A DNA stretch of 64,000 nt, from contig OZ252012.1 of assembly GCA_965247395.1 (NCBI GenBank), positions 1,116,001-1,180,000 on the forward strand, written 5' to 3'. The notes under the pieces were generated by a model that was not told the DNA's origin, searched no databases, and saw only the letters and a program-made list of their open reading frames with translations. Below are positions 34,066 to 41,658 of the stretch, piece after piece. Position numbers and translations under genes: made by a program. The first letter of the stretch is position 1. Each line of letters begins with the position of its first letter. The DNA is from CAYRJD01 sp965247395 (GTDB lineage: Bacteria > Actinomycetota > Acidimicrobiia > Acidimicrobiales > Poriferisodalaceae).

Positions 34066-35875
34066 GGCCGAATAAGTATGGGTAGTGGGCTTGGCCGCCA
34101 GCTAGAAACTCGGCTTGAATATCAGCGTGCGCCTCGGCAAGCCATGCCTTGATTGCTTGGGTATCTACGGGGGCGGCATCGGCGCCAGTAATCACGGTGA
34201 GAACGTCATGATGGGGCTGGATTAGCTGGCCTAGTAGCTCTATCGCAGATTGGCTTGGGTTGTCGGACACCGCCGCGATGTGGCCAACGATTTCAGAGCT
34301 GAGACCTATCCAATCGCCCTCGTTCACCTGCGCGCCAGTCGATTGCGCAACCGTTGAACGCACAGCCTGTGTGACCTCACCGGCCGTAACACTGCTGGCG
34401 AAGTCAGCCATCTGGTCTGCATTGTGAGCCGCTGTGCTGATCGGGTCGAAGCCAATCATGGCGCCGACGCCGTGGGTAATGGTGCGCGTTGGCACGACGT
34501 GCACCTGCTTTGACGTGTGCTCGGTTGCTTGTTGCGCGGTAGCGATGATGTTGCTGTTGTTTGGAAGCAGCACCACTTCGTTGCTGTCTACGGCCTCAAT
34601 GGCCGCGAGTATTTCCGCTGTGGATGGGTTCATGGTTTGGCCGCCGCTGATGAAAGCGTTTGCGCCCAGACCGGCAAAAATCTCATTAACGCCTGCGGCG
34701 GGTGAAACCACTATCACCGCACAGGTGGCGCTGGGGGTGATGGGGTGTTCAGTGGGGTGCCCGGAGGAGTGTTCGCGTTCGTGCTCGAGCTGTCCTACTT
34801 GTTCGTGCAAATCGGTAATAGCGATGCGATGCGGTCGCCCGGCGGTGATGCCTGCCTCAATGGAGGCTCCAATGAGGTCGGTATGGATGTGGCAGTTCCA
34901 CAGCCCGTCACCGCCCGCCACGACGATGGAGTCACCCAACTCGGACCACGCATTGCGAAACTCGGCTACTAGCTCATCGTCGGAATCCAGCAGGTACATC
35001 ACTTCGTAGCGCGGGCCGAGAGAGGCATTTGTGGTGTTTGCGACAGACTGGTTTGCCCCAGTCTGAGCAGCGACCGCGGCTGGAGTGTCTGGCTGAGTGG
35101 TTTGTAGAGAAAGACTTGCGATGGTGTCTGTAACCTCGCTCGGCAGGTCGAGCGTTTTGGGTAGAGGTCGGTCGTCTGCGACTACTAACAGAGCGTCAAG
35201 CCACAGTAAGAATCCGACAGCGCCGGCATCGACCACACCAGCTGCGGCCAGCACAGCTAACTGTTGGGGCGTTTTCTCGAGAGCGGTTTGCCCGGCTTGA
35301 CGAGCGGCGGTGAGCACCTGAGTAACCGACTCGGCACTTGTGGCCGCAGTTTGCGTCGCAGCGGTCGCGGCTGCTCGTGCCACGCTGAGAATCGTTCCTT
35401 CGACTGGCTCCTGCACGCTGGCGTCGGCCGAAGCACTGCCCGCCGCTAGCCCAGCCGCCAGATGGTCACTACCGATTTCTTCAGGTGCTTGAGCAAACAC
35501 ATGAACCATGGCTCGCAAGAACTGGCTAATGATTACACCGCTGTTGCCGCGGGCTCCCATCAACGCACTCTTTGCGATCGCTTCACAAACTGCGCCGCGA
35601 TCAGATAGCTCGCTCGTAGGCAACTCATCTAGCGCTTCGGACACTGAGCTCAGCGTCAGAGTCATATTGGTGCCGGTGTCCCCGTCGGGCACGGGATAGA
35701 CGTTGAGCAGATCGATCGTGCGGCGATGCGTCTCAAGCGCGTCGGCAAAATGTCTCACTGCTGAGCAGATGTCCTGGGTAGTGAGCGGGTGTTCGCCAGG
35801 CACGCTCTCAAGGTAGTGCGCTAGCAACTGGCTGGACGTCCTGTTGATTGGGATACCAAATGAATTGGTTGGCAC
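34058..35875 (-). CDS. DhaL/FakA-type kinase with DegV-like C-terminus
   Basis: The N-terminal DhaL (Dak2) domain, about residues 25-230, has the ATP/Mg motif VYPVPDGDTGTNMTLTL and MGARGNSGVIISQFLRA. It is followed by EGTILSVARAAA and GVVDAGAVGFLLWLDALL, the YloV/FakA pattern. The C-terminal region has the FakA-type fold (GDGLWNCHIHTD, LLPNNSNIIATAQQA, VVPTRTITHGVGAMIGFDP). FakA phosphorylates exogenous fatty acids bound to FakB in Firmicutes; no FakB is seen here. Gene pairing with recG is widely conserved. Function by homology only. Confidence 0.85.
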   Translation of the reverse strand: MPTNSFGIPINRTSSQLLAHYLESVPGEHPLTTQDICSAVRHFADALETHRRTIDLLNVYPVPDGDTGTNMTLTLSSVSEALDELPTSELSDRGAVCEAIAKSALMGARGNSGVIISQFLRAMVHVFAQAPEEIGSDHLAAGLAAGSASADASVQEPVEGTILSVARAAATAATQTAATSAESVTQVLTAARQAGQTALEKTPQQLAVLAAAGVVDAGAVGFLLWLDALLVVADDRPLPKTLDLPSEVTDTIASLSLQTTQPDTPAAVAAQTGANQSVANTTNASLGPRYEVMYLLDSDDELVAEFRNAWSELGDSIVVAGGDGLWNCHIHTDLIGASIEAGITAGRPHRIAITDLHEQVGQLEHEREHSSGHPTEHPITPSATCAVIVVSPAAGVNEIFAGLGANAFISGGQTMNPSTAEILAAIEAVDSNEVVLLPNNSNIIATAQQATEHTSKQVHVVPTRTITHGVGAMIGFDPISTAAHNADQMADFASSVTAGEVTQAVRSTVAQSTGAQVNEGDWIGLSSEIVGHIAAVSDNPSQSAIELLGQLIQPHHDVLTVITGADAAPVDTQAIKAWLAEAHADIQAEFLAGGQAHYPYLFGLE

Positions 35876-35919
35876 GCGGCTAGCGTTTAGCCTCTCAGTT
35901 TTGCTATACGGAGACGCTT

Positions 35920-36159
35920 GTGCAAGGTGTCATTAAGTCATACGACCCACGATCAAAAGTGGGTGTTTTAGTTGACGACATAAACCGCGAGGAATACGAG
36001 TTAGCTGAGAACGCCTTGGAAGGATCCATTCTGCGCATGCTTCGACAAGGACAGCGAGTGCTATTTGAGATCGACGATCAACGGCTGGCTACCAAGCTAC
36101 GGCTGGGATCGGAAGTCGATCTGGGCACCCCCGACTGGGTAACTGGCGACAGAGGATAA
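35920..36159 (+). CDS. Small cold-shock-domain-like protein
   Basis: A 79-residue protein from GTG 35920, with GGAG seven bases upstream. The sequence VIKSYDPRSKVGVLVDD, then SILRMLRQGQRVLFEIDD, resembles the first and last strands of a cold-shock OB fold, but the RNP aromatic motifs are weak. It ends three bases before the pckG start, so the two are co-transcribed and possibly coupled. It could be a nucleic-acid-binding regulator of pckG translation; that is inference. It is divergent from fakA, with 44 bases between. Confidence 0.6.
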   Translation: MQGVIKSYDPRSKVGVLVDDINREEYELAENALEGSILRMLRQGQRVLFEIDDQRLATKLRLGSEVDLGTPDWVTGDRG

Positions 36160-36162
36160 GCG

Positions 36163-37980
36163 TTGCCTTCCACCACAAATCACCAAAAACTGCAGGACTG
36201 GGTCCGCGAGTGGGCCTCAGTGCTGACACCCGACGACATTTACTGGTGCGACGGCTCTCAAGATGAATACGAGATGCTGTGCAAAGAGATGGTCGCTGCT
36301 GGAACGTTGATTCCGCTGAACGACGACACTCGACCCGACAGCTTTCTTGCTCGTTCCGACCCAGGCGATGTAGCCAGGGTGGAAGATCGCACCTTTGTTT
36401 CCACTACTAACGAAGCCGATGCCGGACCCAATAACAACTGGCGTGAACCTGCGGAGCTGCGCACCGAACTGCTAGCGCTGTTTAAGAATTCGATGGCTGG
36501 CCGCACCTTGTATGTGGTGCCTTTTTCCATGGGGCCGCTGAACTCACACATTTCTCACATCGGAGTGCAGCTGACTGACTCTCCATACGTGGCGGCATCG
36601 ATGCAAATCATGACGCGCATGGGCCAGCCAGCGTTGGATGTATTGGGCGACTCCGGTGAGTTTGTGCCCTGCGTTCATTCGCTTGGTGCTCCGCTGGCGT
36701 CGGGCGAGCAAGACGTGTCGTGGCCTTGCAATCCCGACAACAAGTACATAGCGCATTTCCCTGAAACGCGTGAAATCTGGTCCTTTGGATCGGGCTATGG
36801 CGGCAACGCTCTGCTCGGGAAAAAATGCTTCGCTCTGCGCATCGCTTCCACGATGGCACGCGACCAAGGCTGGCTGGCCGAGCACATGCTGATCGTGGGT
36901 GTCACTCCACCGAGTGGCGAGACCCTTTACCTGGCTGGGGCGTTCCCTTCGGCTTGCGGCAAAACGAATATGGCAATGATGATCCCCACGCTGCCCGGCT
37001 GGAAGGTAGAGATGGTGGGTGACGACATCGCGTGGATGAAGTTTGGCGACGACGGTCGACTGTATGCAATAAACCCGGAAGCGGGAATCTTTGGCGTGGC
37101 ACCGGGCACCGGTGAAAACACCAACCCGAACGCTCTGGACACGATGCACAGCAATTGCATCTTCACCAACGTGGCTCAGACGCAGGACAACGATGTTTGG
37201 TGGGAGGGGATGACTCCGGAACCACCCGACAAGTTGGTCGACTGGCGCGGTAATGAGTGGACTCCTGCTAGCGACACGACGGCGGCTCACCCCAACGCCA
37301 GATTCACGGCACCAGCCGAGCAATGTCCTTCAATTTCGGGCGTTTGGAACGACCCGGCAGGGGTGCCCATTTCGGGCATCTTGTTTGGTGGGCGGCGAGC
37401 CACCACTGTGCCGCTGGTGGTTGACGCCTTCGATTGGGAACAGGGCGTGTTCTTGGGCTCGGTGATGTCCTCAGAAACAACAGCGGCTGCTACCGGCCAG
37501 GTGGGTGAGGTGCGGCGTGACCCGTTCGCGATGTTGCCGTTCTGCGGATACAACTTTGGCGACTATTTCAGGCATTGGCTGGACTTGGCTGATCGACCAG
37601 GTGCCCAGCTGCCGAAGCTGTTCTATGTCAACTGGTTCCGCAAGAACTCTGAGGGCAATTTCCTCTGGCCGGGATTTGGCGAAAACATAAGAGTTCTGAA
37701 ATGGGTTTGCGAGCGAATCGCTGGAACCGTAGATGCAGATACCACTCCGATCGGCTGGGTGCCCAAGACAGATGGGCTGGACCTCAACGGGCTTGCTGGC
37801 GGCGCTGATGGTGCAAGCGGACTGTCCGATGAAGACCTGGCGGCGCTGATCACTGTGGATACGGACGACTGGCGGGCGGAAGTGAGCTTGATTGAAGCTC
37901 ACTTCGAGCGCTTAGGTGATCGTGTTCCTAGCGAGCTTTTTGAGCAGCTCGAACAGTTGCGTGAGCGCTTAGCGGGCTAA
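36163..37980 (+). CDS. pckG: Phosphoenolpyruvate carboxykinase (GTP)
   Basis: PckG interconverts oxaloacetate and PEP with GTP, controlling gluconeogenesis. The 605-residue length matches the GTP class. Motifs include the hypervariable-free N-terminus VREWASVLTPDDIYWCDGS, RTLYVVPFSMGP, SFGSGYGGNALLGKKC, the P-loop region FPSACGKTNMAMM, GDDIAWMKF, FGGRRATTVPL, and FLWPGFGENIRVLKW near the C-terminus. The start is a TTG with AGAGG eight bases upstream, immediately behind the cold-shock-like gene. Confidence 0.96.
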   Translation: MPSTTNHQKLQDWVREWASVLTPDDIYWCDGSQDEYEMLCKEMVAAGTLIPLNDDTRPDSFLARSDPGDVARVEDRTFVSTTNEADAGPNNNWREPAELRTELLALFKNSMAGRTLYVVPFSMGPLNSHISHIGVQLTDSPYVAASMQIMTRMGQPALDVLGDSGEFVPCVHSLGAPLASGEQDVSWPCNPDNKYIAHFPETREIWSFGSGYGGNALLGKKCFALRIASTMARDQGWLAEHMLIVGVTPPSGETLYLAGAFPSACGKTNMAMMIPTLPGWKVEMVGDDIAWMKFGDDGRLYAINPEAGIFGVAPGTGENTNPNALDTMHSNCIFTNVAQTQDNDVWWEGMTPEPPDKLVDWRGNEWTPASDTTAAHPNARFTAPAEQCPSISGVWNDPAGVPISGILFGGRRATTVPLVVDAFDWEQGVFLGSVMSSETTAAATGQVGEVRRDPFAMLPFCGYNFGDYFRHWLDLADRPGAQLPKLFYVNWFRKNSEGNFLWPGFGENIRVLKWVCERIAGTVDADTTPIGWVPKTDGLDLNGLAGGADGASGLSDEDLAALITVDTDDWRAEVSLIEAHFERLGDRVPSELFEQLEQLRERLAG

Positions 37981-37991
37981 AGCTGCTCAGA

Positions 37992-38101
37992 CACTGAAAA
38001 TAAATCCCGCTGGATTTTCATTGCAACGCCAGCGGGCAAGGTCGTAGGCACGTTTTTTTTTGCGGCACTGAAAATAAATCCCGCTGGATTTTCATTGCAA
38101 C
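37992..38101. repeat. Pair of identical 36-base palindromic direct repeats
   Basis: Bases 37992-38027 and 38066-38101 are identical, separated by 38 bases. Each copy contains nested inverted repeats: TGAAAAT at 37995-38001 pairs with ATTTTCA at 38014-38020, and AATCC pairs with GGATT inside. The pair fills the space between pckG and the next plus-strand gene. The repeat and spacer sizes recall a one-spacer CRISPR, but no cas gene or leader is present. Confidence 0.85.
38006..38061 (+). terminator. Possible terminator after pckG
   Basis: CCCGCTGG at 38006-38013 pairs with CCAGCGGG at 38029-38036, an eight-base perfect stem formed partly by repeat copy 1. A run of nine T lies at 38053-38061. 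The 16 bases between stem and T run are more than usual, so termination is plausible but not certain. Confidence 0.4.
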
Positions 38102-38136
38102 CGTAGTAAGACGGTTGATGAAACCGGGGAGATAAT

Positions 38137-38496
38137 ATGACAGCAATGGATTGGGCCGTGTACGCGCCGTTTGCCGTTTTCTTTGTGGCCGTGGGTGGCT
38201 TCCTTTACAAGCTCACGACCGACATGAACAAGGGGTTCGCATCACTTCGCACGGACATGCACGAAGGACTCGCATCAATCCGTGCAGAGTTGGATAAGAA
38301 AATCGATAGTTCCGGAACTGAACTCCGCTCAGAAATGAACGAAGGATTTGCATCAATCCGTGCAGAAATGACGGTGATGCGTTCGGAGGCAGTGGCCACG
38401 CGCTCGGAATTGCTGGAGGGCTTTAGAGGCCTAGATGATCGTCTGCGAAAAGTTGAAAACAAACTGTCCGCTCGTAGCGGCCAACCCATCGCATAG
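38137..38496 (+). CDS. Membrane-anchored coiled-coil protein, uncharacterised
   Basis: 119 residues from an ATG with GGGGAG seven bases upstream. A single transmembrane helix lies at about residues 7-25, followed by a coiled coil with a repeating pattern: MNKGFASLRTDM, MHEGLASIRAEL, MNEGFASIRAEM. The end is basic and polar. Such short anchored coiled coils recur in bacteria without known function. It lies alone on the plus strand between the pckG repeats and three minus-strand genes. Confidence 0.7.
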   Translation: MTAMDWAVYAPFAVFFVAVGGFLYKLTTDMNKGFASLRTDMHEGLASIRAELDKKIDSSGTELRSEMNEGFASIRAEMTVMRSEAVATRSELLEGFRGLDDRLRKVENKLSARSGQPIA

Positions 38497-38585
38497 GCAC
38501 CTAGCGCAGCGTCCAGCGCGGACCGTCTTAACGCGCGGACCCGCCAATAAGCGGTCTATCCCTAGAAGTCTCGGCGCCTCGGTGC

Positions 38586-38918
38586 CTAGAAACTCTCGTT
38601 GCCTAGAAACATCGCGCGGATGGCAAGACCCATGATGAACAGGCTGCCGAGCCCAAAGAAAAGCAGTCGCCTGTTGCGTAGTTGGTGGCGATAGCCGTAT
38701 AGCACGGCCACCGACAGGGCTGCGCATATTCCGTAGAACACGTGAAATGAAGGGGCTTCGATGCCTGAGGTTTGCAGCACAACGACGCCAACCGTTAACT
38801 CAGCAAACACCAACGAATAGGCCAAGCCAACGAACCACCAAAATGGCTTGACTTCTAGTCGTGGCAGTCTCATCGCGGCCAGCGCCCAGCAGCCTGCTGC
38901 TCCGTTGGATATCACCAC
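38586..38918 (-). CDS. Small integral membrane protein, uncharacterised
   Basis: 110 residues starting at a GTG-GTG pair. At least three hydrophobic helices are visible: about residues 25-48 (FWWFVGLAYSLVFAELTVGV), 58-75 (FHVFYGICAALSVAVLYGY) and 84-103. In-frame hydrophobic sequence also continues upstream of the start without a canonical start codon, so the N-terminal helix may be longer. No family recognised. It follows the DUF4145-like gene on the same strand. Confidence 0.55.
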   Translation of the reverse strand: MVISNGAAGCWALAAMRLPRLEVKPFWWFVGLAYSLVFAELTVGVVVLQTSGIEAPSFHVFYGICAALSVAVLYGYRHQLRNRRLLFFGLGSLFIMGLAIRAMFLGNESF

Positions 38919-38996
38919 TGCCCAGGCGAGCGCAATATGGGTGGTTTCAATCGACGTTTTGTGCCGCTTCTTTTACGTTTACGGTTTCGTCGCCGA

Positions 38997-39043
38997 GCTT
39001 CACGGGGCCTGCTTCATGTTGCACCGCTTCACGGGGCCTGCTT
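38997..39043. repeat. 18-base direct repeat at the DUF4145-like stop codon
   Basis: GCTTCACGGGGCCTGCTT occurs at 38997-39014 and again at 39026-39043, 29 bases apart. The second copy contains the stop codon of the upstream minus-strand gene. The spacing is not a multiple of three, so the duplication shifts the frame; an alternative reading continues to a stop near 38955. Confidence 0.8.
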
Positions 39044-39499
39044 GCTCTCTCCACCGGTGACATGCTTGGCAAACAGGTGAATAACCAGCATCAGGTTTTG
39101 CGCCTCACGATGACCGTTTTTGAGATTCACCTCACCAGGTCTGCGGGCCTCGTTGTCGCTCAGCTTCAGGACATCCAACGCTCGCATCAGCCCCATCGGC
39201 GCTCCCTGAGACACAAGATTTTCGATGTCGCGCACTATGTGGCGAGGCCGAATGCCGGTGGCACCGATCAGCGTTCGCATCAGCAAGCGCAACAGGGCGC
39301 ATGCCGCGGCCGGTGACCTTTCGGCGATGTCTGCGGCTTCTTGATAAAGAGGAACCAGCTTGCGCGACAACTCGGGCGGCGGAAGCAGATCGTCTGGTAG
39401 CAACGCCTCGTCAGACGGTGCCTGCTCGCCTGACGACGTCTCCTCGTCAGACGGTGCCTGCTCGCCTGACGACGTCTCCTCGTCAGGCAATGGCACCAC
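39029..39499 (-). CDS. DUF4145-like protein
   Basis: 156 residues. The N-terminus is a 12-residue tandem repeat (DEETSSGEQAPS twice). The rest resembles DUF4145: RSPAAACALLRLLMRTLIGATG, a linker helix (VRDIENLVSQG), RALDVLKLSDNEARRPGEVNL and a final helix. DUF4145 domains occur alone and fused to restriction or helicase proteins, possibly binding nucleic acids or partners. The start (GTG 39499) overlaps the racemase stop by 17 bases. An 18-base duplication at the 3' end may have moved the stop codon. Confidence 0.6.
   Translation of the reverse strand: MVPLPDEETSSGEQAPSDEETSSGEQAPSDEALLPDDLLPPPELSRKLVPLYQEAADIAERSPAAACALLRLLMRTLIGATGIRPRHIVRDIENLVSQGAPMGLMRALDVLKLSDNEARRPGEVNLKNGHREAQNLMLVIHLFAKHVTGGESKQAP
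39406..39477. repeat. 36-base tandem duplication in DUF4145-like gene
   Basis: Two adjacent identical 36-base units (39406-39441 and 39442-39477) are followed by nine bases of a third. They encode the repeated acidic 12-residue segment. Exact identity suggests a recent slippage or recombination event. Confidence 0.88.
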
Positions 39500-40643
39500 A
39501 GTCGTGCAACTTTGTGATGGAGTCGTCGTCGTAGCCGATGTCTGTCAGCACTTCGTCGGTGTCTTGGCCGGGATGACGCGGCGCACCTTGCACCTCGGGA
39601 GCCGTGCGACTAAAGCGCGGTGAGGGTGACGGCTGTGTAACGCCCGCAACCTCCGTGAACACGTTGCGATGCACGTTGTGTGGATGTTGCGGAGCTTCTT
39701 CAAGCGTAAGCACCGGTGCAAAACACACATCGCTGGCATCCATGATTTCGCACCACTCGTCGCGTGACTTGGTTAGGAACAGAGCAGCTATGCGCTCTTT
39801 TTGCTGCGGCCAGTTGCTGCGAGAATTTTGTTTTGCAAACTCAGGGTCGTCGGTCAGGCCGGTTTTGTCCAGCAGCTCTGCATAGAACTGCGGTTCGATT
39901 GAACCGATGGAGACGTACTTGCCGTCTGAGCATTCGTAGACATCGTAGAAGTGGCTGCCCGTGTCAAGCATGTTGGTGCCGCGCTCGTCGTTCCACACTC
40001 CCAGTGCTCGCATGGAGTGAAACATCGCCATCAAGGTGGCGGAGCCGTCGACCATGGCGGCGTCAACCACTTGACCATGGCCAGAGCGTTGCGCCTCAAA
40101 CAAGGCGCAAGCCACTCCGAACGCCAGCAGCATTCCACCGCCACCAAAGTCACCCACCAGGTTGAGCGGTGGCACGGGCGCCTGGCCTTTACGGCCGATG
40201 GGTTCGAGGGCGCCAGCCAGAGCGATGTAGTTGATGTCGTGGCCGGCGGCTTGTGAGTACGGGCCTTCTTGACCCCAGCCGGTCATGCGGCCATAGACAA
40301 GCTTTGGGTTGCGAGCAGCGCAGTCGTCGGGGCTGAGCCCGAGACGCTCCATTACACCGGGACGGAATCCCTCTATCAATGCGTCGGATGACTCAATTAG
40401 ATGTAGCAATACCTCCACGCCGTCTGGGTTTTTGAGGTCGATCGCTAGCGAGCGACGGCCGCGGGCGAGAACATCAATCGGTGGGTTGGCCGCGTCGCTT
40501 GCTTGGACGTTGCTTGCTTGGACGTTGCTTGCTCTATCGATGCGGATGACCTCAGCACCCATGTCAGACAGCATCATTCCGCAGAATGGTCCCGGACCAA
40601 TGCCCTGCATTTCGATCACTCTGACGCCTGTCAACGGTCCCAT
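39483..40643 (-). CDS. Alpha-methylacyl-CoA racemase (class III CoA-transferase family)
   Basis: AMACR epimerises 2-methylacyl-CoA thioesters so that branched lipids or sterol side chains can enter beta-oxidation. Family features are GVRVIEMQGIGPGPFCGMML, LADMGAEVIRID-like sequence (here LSDMGAEVIRID), FRPGVMERLGL, GRMTGWGQEGPYSQAAGHDINYIA-type sequence with the catalytic His, NLVGDFGGGGMLLAFG with the catalytic Asp, and GSHFYDVYECSDGKYVSIG. 386 residues is normal. An NVQAS duplication lies in the N-terminal loop. AAGGGAG precedes the ATG. Confidence 0.88.
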   Translation of the reverse strand: MGPLTGVRVIEMQGIGPGPFCGMMLSDMGAEVIRIDRASNVQASNVQASDAANPPIDVLARGRRSLAIDLKNPDGVEVLLHLIESSDALIEGFRPGVMERLGLSPDDCAARNPKLVYGRMTGWGQEGPYSQAAGHDINYIALAGALEPIGRKGQAPVPPLNLVGDFGGGGMLLAFGVACALFEAQRSGHGQVVDAAMVDGSATLMAMFHSMRALGVWNDERGTNMLDTGSHFYDVYECSDGKYVSIGSIEPQFYAELLDKTGLTDDPEFAKQNSRSNWPQQKERIAALFLTKSRDEWCEIMDASDVCFAPVLTLEEAPQHPHNVHRNVFTEVAGVTQPSPSPRFSRTAPEVQGAPRHPGQDTDEVLTDIGYDDDSITKLHDCGAIA

Positions 40644-40773
40644 ACAAAACTCCCTTGCCTCTGATCTGTTATTGGTTTGTTGCTGTTTTGTCGCTGATTT
40701 CGCCTGCTAGAGCGCTTAGCAGTTTCCGCCGCACACGCAGCTTCTAGTCAGTGTGAATTACGCGCTTGTTTGC

Positions 40774-41631
40774 TCACGGTAGTAGCCGATGAGCGATGTC
40801 TGCTACGGCCGCTGTCAAGCGCTCAAATGCGGCCGGAGTTCTTGCGCCCCACCAAAACAGATCTTGGCCGTCTAATAGATGTGCGGGAGCGAAGCGCTGT
40901 AGCTCAGCGAGATGTCGCTTGGCGAATGGGTATGGCTCGGTCGGGGCTAGGACAAGATCGGGTGAGGTGGCAAGGATGTCATCTTCGGAGATTGTCGGAT
41001 AGCGCTGAGGGTGATGGGCGAAGGCTGTGCGCACGCCGAGAGCGTTTAGCAGCGATACGGCGTAAGTGGAGCGGTTGATTGTCATCCATGGCTTGCGCCA
41101 GATAGGGATGAACGCCGTTAGTCCTGTGTTAGCTAGCGCCGGATTAGCCAGCACTGTGTTAGCCAGCCCTGGGTCTACTGGCATTGTGCTGTCTGCCAAT
41201 TGAACGCTCGGTGCAGCAACAGCAGGTGGGATGCTTGCACCAAACTCTTCGCCGAGTCGATCGGCCAGGCGCGCTATCTCAGTTTGAGCCTCTTCTAGCG
41301 ATGTCACATGCAAGACCTCGATGGCAATGCCCTGCTCGCTTAGCGCTTGGTAGTCCTCCATGCGGTTTTCTTCACGTTCCATCACGACCAGGTCGGGCGC
41401 CAGCGCCACGATTGCCTCAATGTCTGGATTTTTTGTGCCACCGACATGTGTCAGCTTTGGCTGCTCACAAAAGCGTGTGCAGGCAACAGGAGTGATGTCC
41501 CACGCCTGCAGCGTTTCGGTAATGCTGGGCACCAGACTCACTAGGCGCGGCGCGGCCCCGGAGCTTGGCTCTGAGTCAGGCCCGAAGCCTGTCTTAATGC
41601 GCTGATCGGTGCGATTTTTAGCACGACTCAT
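40774..41631 (-). CDS. Helical-backbone metal-receptor-like binding protein
   Basis: The product resembles the BtuF/FecB class of ABC binding proteins: RLVSLVPSITETLQAWD, VGGTKNPDIEAIVALAPDLVV and a second lobe with TINRSTYAVSLLNALGVR and DLVLAPTEPYPFAKRH. I use ATG 41631 (about 285 residues); the frame opens at 41718 but would overlap uvrD2's promoter. No signal peptide or lipobox is visible, so it is predicted cytoplasmic, and no permease or ATPase for this class is nearby. A short repeat (LANTVLANPALANTGL) sits in the inter-lobe linker. Ligand unknown. Confidence 0.7.
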   Translation of the reverse strand: MSRAKNRTDQRIKTGFGPDSEPSSGAAPRLVSLVPSITETLQAWDITPVACTRFCEQPKLTHVGGTKNPDIEAIVALAPDLVVMEREENRMEDYQALSEQGIAIEVLHVTSLEEAQTEIARLADRLGEEFGASIPPAVAAPSVQLADSTMPVDPGLANTVLANPALANTGLTAFIPIWRKPWMTINRSTYAVSLLNALGVRTAFAHHPQRYPTISEDDILATSPDLVLAPTEPYPFAKRHLAELQRFAPAHLLDGQDLFWWGARTPAAFERLTAAVADIAHRLLP

Positions 41632-41645
41632 GTCGCAGCTAAGGG

Positions 41646-41651
41646 TAGGTT
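41646..41651 (+). promoter_or_regulatory. Candidate leaderless -10 box of uvrD2
   Basis: TAGGTT ends seven bases before ATG 41659. On the opposite strand the same bases read TACCCT about ten bases before the divergent binding-protein ATG, so the two promoters may overlap. Confidence 0.5.
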
Positions 41652-41658
41652 CAACAAC

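Noticed and set aside
36544..37323. 259-codon minus-strand open frame
   Set aside because: Antisense to pckG across its P-loop region; no recognisable fold and no ribosome-binding site.
37992..38101. CRISPR array
   Set aside because: Only two repeats, one spacer with a nine-T run and self-complementarity, no leader and no cas genes in the window; kept as an unexplained repeat pair.
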